Shown here in pieces: positions 47,590-59,813 of a stretch of DNA of 64,000 nt. The stretch is taken from contig QAOA01000253.1 of assembly GCA_003255065.1 (NCBI GenBank), positions 365,812-429,811 of the forward strand, in the 5' to 3' direction. Within the stretch, counting starts at the first letter, position 1. Every line of letters begins with the position of its first letter. Both the position numbers and the translations under genes were made by a program. Source of the stretch: Cercis canadensis (lineage: Eukaryota; Streptophyta; Magnoliopsida; Fabales; Fabaceae). The notes below the pieces were generated by a model. The model was not told the origin of the DNA and did not search any database. It worked only from the letters and a program-made list of their open reading frames with translations.

Positions 47590-50500
47590 CTAAGCAGAAG
47601 AATTCCTCTTCACTGCATATGCACGAAAAGCTGCCAAACCAACAAATGCTATAGCAGCCCCCACTGTAAATTCAAGATAAAAGGCATTGTAAATATATGC
47701 ACTTCTAACAGAAAAATGGATATTGTGCGAATTGTGGATGTGTATGTATCAAGCTTTGGCGGGTGGTAGCTAAAAGAAGCACACCTGAGACAAAAATAAG
47801 AGAGTGATGATACTTCTTTCTTTTCCGGCCAATCTCAGTTTCAGGAATGCTCAAATGAGGGTGTTGTGCAGCACTAACAATTTTATTGTACACATTACTT
47901 GAATCACCAAATTTCATACTTAGGTGAATAGGTGCCTCTATTCCCAACTCCTGTGTAGCCTATACAATATAAATAGATAGTAAAATCCTGATTTCTCAGG
48001 TATAGCTAGGAAATTATGCATAACCATTACCGTAAATTAAGAGAGAAGGTAGACAAAAGTAGAAAATGCGTACCTTTACTGAATCTTGTACTGCCCTAGT
48101 GTATGGAGGTAAATCATCCTTAGCTGCGATAAGGAGAGAAGGAACTCTATAACCAGTTAATTCTCCTTGTCTAGCAACTTCCTCAAGCAATTCTCTGGAT
48201 CTTTTCCATGAAAATTCATCTGAACTGAAAAACAGGAAGCGAATATCTCAAACTATGAAACAACACACAAAAAAATATACTTGCACTACACATATGCAAC
48301 TAAGAGCTAAGTAACATTAGTTCAATAAGGTATTTTATCCAAACCAAGATCCAAATTAGAATGGCCATGTTACTAGAGCCTCAAAAGCTGCTCTCAGTTT
48401 TAATCTGTGAAAATCATTGTAAACAAAAAATTTTATACAATAACCTCAGGACAAGTCCATATATATTGTCTGCAATCAGATCTTTCAGGCTCATAGGGAA
48501 ACGTATGAAGACTACATGCTAAGCTGCAACATCCAAAAAAGAGCTCCCACCCCTTCCAAAAAAAAAAAAACAAAACAAAACAAAAAGAGGAAAATGAACC
48601 TTCATAATGATGTATAAACTGGCAGAAAATTTCCAGAACAATGAAATAGTGAGCCGTGTAGAATCCCAACAAGAGTCAAAAATAAAATTTGACGACTTGA
48701 AAAAGAGAAAATTTTAAAACAGATGTGATCAAGGGAGCTTAAATATTTTCAGAAGATCTTATGTCAAGTATCAGGCAATATGGTGCAATAGTTTATAATA
48801 GTCTATACAGATATACATGTGATGGAGACATATCTTCAATACATTATGTTTCCTCACTAGTCACTACCCATAATATTGTTGGCTAAAGCAAACCAATAAT
48901 ACAAGGCAGCACTCCTACAGCTTAAATTAGCAAATAGTACGACAAATTATTCTGCAATCCATTGATGTATAAGAAGTCGAGCAGATATGGAGAAAGAACA
49001 ACATCATACCTGTCATAGACAAAAACAGCTACGTCACATGCTGCCAGGAAATCCTTCTCGGACAAAAGTTCTGTTACTTTGCCTTCTGGTATCTCCCGCA
49101 ATATGAGGGTTTTCCTAGTCCCCTGTTCAGTAAACATCAGGGTTGTGAGTATATACCTCCAATTCAATACAACATGTTGTACCCACTTGACCTCCACCGT
49201 GATCTATGTGACTTGTTATATTCATTAAGAATACAGTATATTACATTGAGGCAACGTGTGAGAGGGGAGACAAAATACTTTTCAAAGCAAATGGGTAGCA
49301 ATGAAGCTTTCTCATCATAAAACTCACCCCAATCATCTCAACAACATTTGCTGCATATTGCTCAACTGTTGTCGGAGTATAATCATTGGAGAAAGGCCTG
49401 CCAAAGGAATTAACAAGTAATCCTAAAAATAAGTTAAATGTTGCTTCAAAGGAAATAGGACATAACCAGCATATGTATTACATTCCACTTGCAACATAAG
49501 GAAGCAGCATATACTTAGACAGGTTGACTAGGGTGATTGACTAAGAAGCACCACCTTCCCAATAATGAATGCAAAAGAGTAGACTTCCCGGCATTTTTTG
49601 AACCAAAAACGTAGCACTGAAACACATTTCTTTCTGTTGCTTGCTTCTTGCGATCTACTGATCTTCTCCGAGTAACACGGACTGCTGCAGCAGGACTGCC
49701 ACTATATCCAATGTAAATCAAATTAGCCAAGCTACGCGATGGATCCAGTAATGTCATAAGGGACCACTGCATGATTTAAGAGATACAGAAATAACTAAAT
49801 CATATTTCCAACTAACTGTAAACGGAAATTGTAAAGAAGCATAGTTGATATATAAACTATATAAATGAAGAAAGTAAAGTAGTGCAACTCGAGGGGATAA
49901 CAACCCATCCCATCCCAGAGATGCAGTAAAGAGAAAAGATAATAAAAGGGGAGAAAAGGACTCCCCGCAGAGAAATCACAAAGAGATGACATCTTCAGGG
50001 TAAATGAAACTATATAAGGCCTAACACCAGCAATATTCAGGCTAGTTTTCCAGAAATTGGAAAATCACCTTTCAAATGTTCCACTTTGATGATATATTTT
50101 CCAACTTAAATGAAAATAACACTGGTAAGTAACTTCCTTGAAACACATCTTTAAAAGCATTCTTGATCATTATCTCAAGATAGCTAAACTTGACTTTTGA
50201 CAAATAGGCAAGTCAATTTTACAGCTATATGCAAAGATGAAAGATATAGTAGGTCTATCCTGCTTCTGACCATAATTGTCTTGGAATTTTCTCCCCTAAC
50301 CAGTTAGATAAGTTAAGACCTACCTCAACCGCACAATCTCTTAACTAAAGAAGAAAGGTAAAAGCCATAATAGATTATTGACACAATACTGACAATTAGG
50401 ATTAGGAAACATGAAAATTGCAATTATAGATTTATCCACTTGTGACAGGCTCAAGAATTAAAGACAGTGGAAGTTATACAAACCTGAGACAGAAATCCAC

Positions 50501-53500
50501 CCAGAGATATGTAACCCGAGTCAGTTCTCCCAACAGCATCTTTATATGGAGCATCATTCCATGGACTGGTATTCAAATGAAAATAGAAAATCAAAGATAT
50601 ATATATATATATATATATATACACTTTAGGTGGAACAACTAGGACACAGCCATAAGGATAATTTCAAAAGTATATATTACAATTCAAAAAGAAAAAAATG
50701 ACAATTTACAAAGGTATCACCTGAAATTTTCCACATCATTGTTCTCAAGGTAACATTCTGTATCTAGGCTAATGAAAACAGATCCTGACATCTCATAACT
50801 AAAAGACACACTTATTGTATAGAGAACCTTATTAGAGAAATTAGAAAATTCTTACCAAAGCATATATATTCATTGAGGTATTAACACCAAAGAGAAGAAG
50901 AATAAAGAAATAAAGAAGTAATTCTTTACCATTTTAGTTTATGTAGAAGTTTTCCTTCATTGTTACTCTCATTGGATGTCAAATTGACATCTAACCCAAG
51001 CAAGCTTCCCAAATCATATGGGATAAAGATAAAAAAGAATTATTGGTCCTTATCCTACCCTTCACAACCAGCAGCTAGGTAGTCTCTTAATTTCATGACA
51101 CTAAAAAAGCCCAAAGGGCTGGAACAAAAGAGAGAAAATAAATGTCCAAAAAGACCCTAGATAACTGGAATAAATAGAAGAATCTAAATACCAGAACCTA
51201 CCAAAAACAAGCCAAGGTCATTTTTCAGCAAACATAACCAACTACAGGCGTATGAACAGTGCCAATCACCAAAGAACTGAATTGAACTCCAAAATAGAAC
51301 ATGATTCATTATTATCTCATCAAATCATTGCTTGGGGTATATAATGTGCCCCTTCTTTTTCCTTCAGTACACTTAAGTTGATCCTATCATTCTCTCTTCT
51401 ATATATTAAGATGCAAGCAAATATGAAAACAAAATCATTTACATAACCTGATTTCAGAATTTCACAAAACCATAACACAACATGTATACTAGGCATTGGT
51501 AGGTCAAGAAGTAAGTTACTTGTGGATTGACCTGCAATATTTACAGGAAATAAAAGACCTACTAATTCTCAATGAACATAAGCAGCATCTTAGGCAGGCA
51601 GTTTCCTTAGTAAAAAAAAAATAATTTAATTATGCAGATGAAATATCACATTCCTGAAAATTATGCGACACTGCTAAAAAAAAAAGGACAACTAAAAGCA
51701 AGTCTACCTTTCTGGAGCAGCAGAAAATAGCTTATCAACTTCAGCAGGTTGTAGGGCTCTGTCCTGAAATGTGTCAAGGATCCAAAGAGAAGATTTGAGA
51801 AAAGTACATAGCAGCAATCATGAAACATAATATCAGAAATGCTATTACATACTTTATCTGTATCAAGCAATCGGAAGATGCCATTAAGAAACTCCACAGC
51901 TTCACTTGTCAGCTCCACACTCTATAAGATGGTGTCAAAGGAAGTAAATACTTACATAGCACGAGTAAAGTAAATCAGAATTATAAAAAAAAACTCAACA
52001 CAACAAAATTTGCAATGACTCGATGACCTAAAACCAAAGGAAAATGTAATATTTGGCAAAAAGGGCATATGTCTCATGATTCTTAATCATCATCTGATCC
52101 AACAAGCATGAGTCATAAAACCAATGCCATCAAATACATGCATCCCTTACTTCAGATAAATTATGAGCAACAATGAAAAATGTATAATATAACAAGAAAA
52201 AGCTGTTAACTAATCCAAACCACAAAATGTGTGCAGAAGGAATGCCAAAACATGGAAAGATCTGGACAACTAATAAGCATACAACACATAAGTGCCATTT
52301 TTTCAGACAAATATAAAATTCATTAAAGTCAAATAGGGTAGACCAAAGTGGAACTTCATAATTATAGAATGAAGACAATATGTAAGACCTGATCAGAAGC
52401 ATGCTTAGATGGAACTGGAAGGTAGTCATCCCGGAGTTTTAAATCATTATCATATCCATATCTTCTTAGAACAGCCCATATTATCTCGGGACGCCCTTCA
52501 CCTAGGAACATTTCATGGATAAAAATGAAGCCCTCAGCAGTAAGACCAAGCTGGTTGACTCCTTCAGGTACTTTCTGTTGAACAACCGTTCTAACCCCCA
52601 TCAATTGAGATGGCTGCAATGGTGCACCAAAACATCTAACCTGTGGATATATTTGAAAATTTGAGAACTTTCAAAACTGAAGGAGCTATAAAAAACGATA
52701 CTCAAAATATATTACGAGACAAAAGGAAAAAATCTATCTATCAAAAACCTGAAACTCATTTAGTTCCGCGTCATTGAGGGTACCATCCATGTCTTGATCA
52801 CAATGAAAAAATATCCTTCTCAGCGCCCTTACACATCGGTCTGTTAAAGTTTTCCTTTCATGATCAAACAGTGGATGTATTGGATATAGTACTGCCTTTT
52901 GAGCACAATAAAAAACTTCAGCAACCTACAAGGAAGTAGAACAATAGAGTAATCCGCTAACACAATTATCATCTCAGTTTCTAGTAATACAACAATAGAG
53001 TAACTATAGTTTTTCTTGCGAGGACAAACAAGAAGTAAGCATCAGGAAGTAACAATAGTGCAGTAAGGCTATATACCTGATATAGTGAAGCTGCAGAGCA
53101 TTCCATGCAGAATACAATTTCCGGGAACTGTTGGAAGAGCTCTGACATGAGCTGCTCAAAGCGCACATGCTGGTTCTTGTCTAGCAGATCTAATTTGCAA
53201 CCAACCACAATTACAGGTGCCTTCACCTGTACAATGATAAATAAGAGAAGTGTATCTACTTGTCATTGACACTGTATTCCTCGCTGAAAATATCATCACA
53301 GTAGGTAAAATCACCAACCTCCAACTTCCGCAGTTCAAGGAGCCAGTATTTACTCAGACGCGTAAAGGTCGTCGGATCATCACAAGCATATGTTAAAACC
53401 ACTACATCAGCTCGCCTCAATTCCTCATTGCGCTTGCTTTTATTTTGCAAGCTAAATAAAACAGTGACATGGCATATTTGAGCATACTTTTGATGATGTG

Positions 53501-54046
53501 AGGAAAAATTGCCAACAAGAAGGGTTCGACTTCAACCAAGAGAATTCATATGAACCTTTGAAATAAAAATAGTAATGAACTATATTTCATTCAGTTAAAT
53601 GCCTAATCTTTAATTGACCAATTGTTTCAAAAAAAAAATAGATGAGAGGGGAAAAAGATCACGATTCCTGTAATCTATGAAGGGGTTAAAAAAAAAAAAA
53701 AGAACGATTTTGCAAAAGCAACCACCTTTTTTCTCAATGACCCACGATTCTCTACGACAGAAGCCTGAGGAGGAGACTATAATATAGCACAGAAGATGCT
53801 AGAGGACAGAGTCGCACATATGTTTGTGAAAATGACGAACCTTGAAGATGTATCAACGACGGTAAGAGGAACATGATCCTCGAACAAATCATCAGGCAAG
53901 AGAGTGGGCGGAAGCACGGGTGAAACGGTGTCGGGTAAGGACTCAGTCGCCAAGGCAACTATAAGACTCGATTTTCCGGTGCCAGCGTCACCGATCACAA
54001 CCACTCGAATTCTATCACGACCGGAGCGCCTGAACTCATCCGCCAT
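47590..54046 (-). CDS. MIRO: MIRO GTPase, mitochondrial outer membrane, with two EF-hands
   Basis: Fourteen exons, all GT-AG and in phase: 54046-53841, 53451-53319, 53226-53077, 52925-52749, 52640-52389, 51921-51853, 51763-51708, 50565-50484, 49766-49555, 49397-49328, 49122-49010, 48224-48074, 47950-47785 and 47663-47590. They give 636 residues, normal for the family. The first Ras-like GTPase has GDAGTGKSS at about 19-27 and GCKLDLLDKN as G4. EF-hand 1 is DQDMDGTLNDAE (from about 206). EF-hand 2 is DTDKDRALQPAE (from about 326), split between two exons, with Arg where Gly is usual at loop position 6. The second GTPase has GSKNAGKST at about 430-438. A C-terminal hydrophobic anchor, VGAAIAFVGLAAFRAYAV, is followed by KRNSSA. 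MIRO proteins control mitochondrial shape, movement and inheritance, with calcium sensed by the EF-hands. Synteny suggests MIRO2. Confidence 0.96.
50598..50622. repeat. (AT)n microsatellite in a MIRO intron
   Basis: A 25-bp AT dinucleotide run inside the 1.1-kb intron between MIRO exons 7 and 8. No functional meaning is claimed. Confidence 0.95.
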
Positions 54047-54873
54047 TGATTCCAACTTGCAAGTAGGAAATTAATTAAGCAGCGGAAATTAACATCAACA
54101 GAGTCAGGGCCAGGGGTTTTTATACTCTACTATATGCGTGGGCAAAAAGACAGTGTATGTATCAGGTTAGAGAGGAGCCTCCGCTTTCAGTGCTTTCGCG
54201 GGTAACAGAAAGACAACAATTTTGGGTTCAGGGGAAGTATCCTAGTCAAATTCTTTTTTTTTTTTTTTCGTTTCTGATGTATATTTTGAGAAAATTATTA
54301 GAATTCGAGAAGCTAACCTTAATTTTTTAATATAGTATTTTGGAAATTTTTAAATGTTTGGACCTGATCTTACTAAAAATTAGGCTTAACTTCTGAAATC
54401 TATAAATATTTTTTTAGTGTAATAATATGTATTTATTTATTTATGGTCCAATAAGGTGAGAAATTTAAAACATCACTTATTTTAAAATTTATTGATATGT
54501 GTTTATAATTATCGAGAAGAGCAGAAAAAATGCCATTTGAAGTTCACCATTCACGACAAACTTGTATTAAATAAGCATTTTACAAATTTTATGATTTTAA
54601 ATTTATTTATAATTTTTTTTTAAAAAAAAATTTCAACAATTTTGTTTTAAGAAAATATGGCGCAAAAGAAAGAAAGAAGCGATTAGGGTTTAAGAGGGAA
54701 TTTCCTTCCACGCCCTGTGCCCCGGGTCTCATCGGCGTCAAATACAACCCATTTTTGGGACTCTAGGAATCGAACCACAAAGGCAGAGGCAGCGTCTCCA
54801 CTTGTCTTGATTCACCGTTACAGTCTCAGTATCCTCTCGAGGACTCAAGAGTTGAGTAGAAACTAGAAATCAA
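54047..54873. promoter_or_regulatory. 827-bp divergent promoter between the MIRO and PPR genes
   Basis: The start codons of two genes for mitochondrial proteins face away from each other across 827 bp. The middle (about 54250-54660) is very AT-rich. Both flanks are less so and probably hold the two leaders. The region may act as one bidirectional promoter. I could not point to specific sites. Confidence 0.5.
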
Positions 54874-57113
54874 ATGTTGCTCCGCTCCATAAAAACATAT
54901 ATTTTCGTTGCCCGCCACTTCTCAACACGGGCGACGTTGGAGAAGTCGGTACAAGCAAACGCCGCCGCCGTCACTGTCACAAGGTCAACCCGCGGGCGAG
55001 ATACCCTGGGTCGGAGACTTCTGAGCCTTGTGTACCCAAAGCGCAGCGCCGTCATTATCATAAACAAATGGAAGGAAGAAGGTCGCACGGCCCGCAAATA
55101 CGAGCTCAATCGTGTCGTTCGCGAGCTACGTAAGCTCAAGCGCTACAAACACGCACTCGAGGTTGGTTCTGCGAGTTTCTCTGTAATGGGTTTTACTTGT
55201 TCACTGTTTTAGTATCTTAATCGGCTCTATGCTTCGTGGTGTAGTGTCCATTTCGCCTTGAACCTTTTGCGCTTCTGTTCATTGTTAATGAGTTGGTCTA
55301 TATAGAAAAATTGGTACTTTTGGAAAATTTACCACTGGGTCTGGATTTTTAATTGGAATTCGAAGTTTATATAGGATTTTTATAACGATAGCCTGTTCGA
55401 ATTTGTGTAAAATGGTCATCATTAAGTTCATCATTTGCTTACTATAAAAACGCTTGGCATACACGGTTGGGAAAAATGGTCTACATGAATTGTTCAGATT
55501 TGCCTTCTTATGGTAAAAATTTAGAGAATTAAGCAGAAAGAGACTAAGGCATATCCAAACTGTCTAGTGCCCCTGCCACTTCTGAGTTGCTTGTTTTCCC
55601 TGTCGTATTGGGGTCTCTAATCATGCCAAATTGTAACCTAATTATACCGTGAGATACATGGGCTACTTGTGCTTATCTTCCTTTAAAAGTTTGAAGAGTG
55701 AGATATATTTTGTTGACATAGTCTGGTTGGAAGACGTATTCTGGATATATCTGTGAATTTCATGAATTTGACTGTCAGACTAATTGGAGTGCTTTTAAGC
55801 GGCCTTCGATTTGAATGGGTTGATCTGAATTATTGCGAATGCAGATCTGTGAATGGATGACCTTACAGCACGATATCAACCTAGTGCCAGGAGACTACGC
55901 TGTTCACTTGGATTTGATAGCAAAAGTTCGTGGTTTAAATAGTGCAGAGAAATTCTTTGAGGATCTTCCTGATCGAATGAGAGGTGAACCAACCTGCAGT
56001 GCGCTTCTCCATGTCTATGTCCAAAACAATGTGGCTGACAAAGCTGAGGCTCTCATGATGAAAATGTCAGAATGTGGTTTCTTGAGAAATCCCCTTCCTT
56101 ATAACCACATGCTATCTCTCTACATCTCAAACGGGAAATTAGGAAAAGTTCCTGAAATCATTCAGGAACTAAAGGAGAATACTTCGCCTGATGTTGTTAC
56201 TTTTAATTTATGGTTAACTGTTTGTGCTTTGCAGAATGATGTTGAAACTGCTGAAAGAGTCTTCCTAGAGCTAAAGAAGGCAAAAATAGATCCAGACTGG
56301 GTTACATATAGTTCCTTAACCAATTTGTACATAAAAAGTGCATCTCCTGAAAAGGCAGCATCAACTTTGAAAGAGATGGAGAATAGGACCTCACGGAAAA
56401 CTCGAGCTGCGTATTCTTCTCTCCTTAGTTTGCATACAAACATAGGGAACAGAGATGAAGTTAATCGAATCTGGAAGAAGATGAAGGCATGCTATCGCAA
56501 AATGAATGATGCTGAGTATACTTGCATGATATCATCACTTGTGAAGCTTGGTGACTTTGCAGAAGCTGAGAATCTTTATAGAGAGTGGGAGTCAGTTTCT
56601 CGGACCAATGATGTTAGAGTTTCAAATATACTTCTTGCTTCATACATTAACCGAGGCCAGATGGAAATGGCTGAAACTTTTTATAATCAGATAGTGCAAA
56701 AAGGCATTAATCCTTGTTACACTACCTTCGAGCTATTTGCATGGGGATATTTGAGAAAGAAGGATGTGGAAAAAGTCTTGGATTATTTTAACAAGGCTCT
56801 TGCGAGTGTGAAAAAATGGAATCTAGATAGAAGTTTAGTGAGAGAAGTATTTAAAATCCTTGAAGAACAAGCACACATTGAAGGGGCGGAGCAATTGTTG
56901 ATTATACTTCGGAATGTTGGCCACGTTAACACTGAGATCTATAACCTGCTCCTCAAAACTTACGCTAAAGCTTGTAAAATGCCTCCCATTGTTGCCGAGA
57001 GGATGAAGAAGGATAGCGTTCGGTTGGATGAAGAGACTCAAAGGCTCTTAGATCTAACCAGTAAAATGTGCATAAGTGATGTTTCAAGCATTCTATCTCA
57101 AGCGCAGCACTGA
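54874..57113 (+). CDS. P-type PPR protein, predicted mitochondrial (At4g02820-like)
   Basis: Two exons, 54874-55161 and 55845-57113, join in phase 0 to give 518 residues. The N-terminus (MLLRSIKTYIFVARHFSTRA) is basic and hydroxylated, as in mitochondrial presequences. After a basic helix (NKWKEEGRTARKYELNRVVR) come repeated 35-residue PPR units of the P class, for example NPLPYNHMLSLYISNGKLGK, SPDVVTFNLWLTVCALQND, DPDWVTYSSLTNLYIKSASP and DAEYTCMISSLVKLGDFAEA. There is no E, DYW or PLS motif, so RNA editing by itself is not expected; P-type PPRs usually stabilise or process organelle RNAs. It resembles a small plant subgroup that includes At4g02820, At1g02150 and At1g02370. That assignment is from memory. 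It shares its promoter region with MIRO. Confidence 0.9.
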
Positions 57114-59813
57114 AGGAATCTTTTTTTTTTTCCCCCAATTATATGGATTGAAATAGTCTAAAGTGAAGCAGAAGACAAGCTTTTTTGGCCAAGGTTATTT
57201 TCACCAAGAGTTCTTCCCATTGGTGACCAAAATCTGATTGTTTATATTTGCAGATGTATGACAAGTCGACAAACTATCAAATTTCAAACCAAGTTCCTTG
57301 ATTCAGAAAGTACAATCAGAAAATTTTCCCGGTTCAATGCTTCTATCTGTTCAGGATGGTATCGTGCTATGAACGATGTTTTCCCTGGTTTGATCAGGAA
57401 GCTTCAAGAATTTTATGAAGTTAGTTATGCCAATAGTTTTTATGCTGTCTCTTATTTTATTGATTCTCGAATAAGCAATGAATGAAGAGCAGTTACCATA
57501 TACAACCTAGTTAGAAAATTTCAGCTCATTGTTTGTAGCTGCAGAATTGTGTGTAGAGAGCAGCTTTAAATAGTTGCAATTTCTTGCCTGGCCCACCAAA
57601 TCATGAGTTTTGTTGAACGAAATGGTGTTTGGATATGTACAAAGTTTCTCTCGGCTATGTTTTCTGATTTCGTAAGTGCATGTGTCGGGACATAATTCCA
57701 TGAAACTCTTGGTATTGCTCAGGGATCACCGACACCAACCATGAATATGATGGTTGGCATTCTGACAAATTTTGAACTTATGTATCAGAACATCTTAATA
57801 GTTATTAGTCAGACACTGATAACCTACTTCATGCAAATGTGCTGCAAGGCTGGCCAACCGTATGAATTATATTATGACAACAAGGATCAAGATAAAATAG
57901 ACAAGCTTATTTGTCCTTACTGTTAAATCATGTTTTAACTTTATCTGAATAAAATAAAATATTATTAACAGCAAGATATTTTTATTTAATATGTTATTCG
58001 AAACATGTTATTTTGAATTCATAGTCTTCTTGAACTCACCTTAAACAGAAGAATTATGTTTACATATAATCATGAAAAGCAGCACCTTTCTTCTTTTCTA
58101 CCCGAGAGAGAGCGAGAGTCAAAGAGAAAGACGGAGGCATAAATGCAGTTCAACTCCCTGTATGGCTGTATGTATTCGAGAGAGGGCTTACTCCTATCAT
58201 AGACAATTTTTTACTTGCTTTTCTTTCAAAGGAGTTGAGAGGATTTGGTACGGTGGTTAAGAAAAGTTGCCACGAGCTGCCACGTACATATATATACATA
58301 AATAACATCTGCTTCTGTTTTGTTCTCGTTTTTCTAAGTAATGTTTGGTTCGTTACCTGTATTTTTATTTTTATTTTTTTGCATGGATCCAAAAATGAAA
58401 TAGTAGTTTGACATTGAAAAGAAAAATACATAAAAATCCGAAGAGAGGGTTTGACCAGAAGAAACAAAACGAGGTTATGGAGCAAGCAGCAAAGTGCTAC
58501 GTGAAGAATAACTGCAACAGCCGGGGAGGGAGAGGTTTACCGAACCCAACCCACGTACATGTCCACCACAACCACATACACCAAGGTAGAAACTAGTTTA
58601 CGGAAATGTCCCTGACTTTGTCCATCAATTATCTGAATTGACCAATACCTTACCTCTCCACCTGTTATCTGTTTTGAAATTGACTTTGAGATAATAAATT
58701 GAATGGAGTAAACTTATCCTTCAAAGTCAAAATTGAAGCACCTTTTTTGGTAATATCTAGATATATTTTTGGCAATTACTAATCTCNTTGTTCTCTTTTT
58801 TCTAAGTAATGTTTGGTTCGTTACCTGTATTTTTTTATTTTTATGGATCACCAAAAATGAAATAGTAGTTTGACATTGAAAATAAAAATACCTAAAAATC
58901 CGAAGAGAGGGTTTGACCAGAAGAAACAAAACGAGGTTATGGAGCAAGCAGCAAAGTGCTACGTGAAGAATAACTGCAACAACCGGGGAGGGAGAGGTTT
59001 ACCGAACCCAACCCACGTACATGCCCACCACAACCACATACACCAAGGTAGAAACTAGTTTACGGAAATGTCCCTGACTTTGTCCATCAATTATCTGAAT
59101 TGACCAATACCTTACCTCTCCACCTGTTATCTGTTTTGAAATTGACTTTGAGATAATAAATTGAATGGAGTAAACTTATCCTTCAAAGTCAAAATTGAAG
59201 CACCTTTTTTGGTAATATCTAGATATATTTTTGGCAATTACTAATCTCTTCAAAACAGAAACGGTTCTCAATCTGAATTGAAATAATTATAAATTCCAAA
59301 CCACCTTTATATTTTCAAATTCAAATAATCACAAGATTAGTAGTAAATCACAAGGGGGGAAATTAATGATTAAGTAAAGACGTTTCCAAAAATACAGGAG
59401 AATATGTAACGCGGTCTACATGCGTAATTCCAGTGAGTAATCGGGGGTTGAATATTTGAATGAATTTGGTCAACGAGTACAGTGTCATAGAGGTATTTAG
59501 TAACAGAGCGGCTGCCAGTCACACGCGCAAAGAAACGACATCGTTTAGAATCCCCTGAGAGCAGGAACTAAGCCGCGTCCGTAGAGGAGCGTAGACATTG
59601 AATAGTGTCGTAGTTGAAGAGAGAAGGGCCCCACGATGACTTTTGAATATTTTCTTTTCTGGCGAGTTTCTCACACGTAAGTTAATTAGTTAAGTTGCAG
59701 GTCAGAAGTTGGAGCTTAAAAAGCGTCTCCCAAACACAATCCACAAGAAGAAAGCAACTGAGTCTGAGTGTCGTCAAAACAAGAACCTTTTTTTGTTTTC
59801 TCTCTTCCATCCC
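57114..59813. other. 2.7-kb intergenic region with a doubled segment
   Basis: After the PPR 3' UTR (to about 57.5 kb) I see no supported gene. The segment at 58.3-59.2 kb is doubled around an N. The right end (59.4-59.8 kb) is the leader and promoter of the next gene. Confidence 0.6.
58320..59248. repeat. About 465-bp direct duplication around a single N
   Basis: 58320-58786 (467 bp) and 58788-59248 (461 bp) are nearly the same sequence on either side of N at 58787. They differ by a net 6-bp length change in a T-rich tract and several single bases (for example CAGCCGGGG against CAACCGGGG). The divergence is what two alleles might show. The arrangement repeats the pattern at position 527 and is most easily explained as two overlapping contig ends placed side by side. 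Confidence 0.9.

Noticed and set aside
54745-54800. GGTTCGATTCC-like string on the minus strand, resembling a tRNA T-arm
   Set aside because: No matching acceptor, D or anticodon arms can be folded around it.
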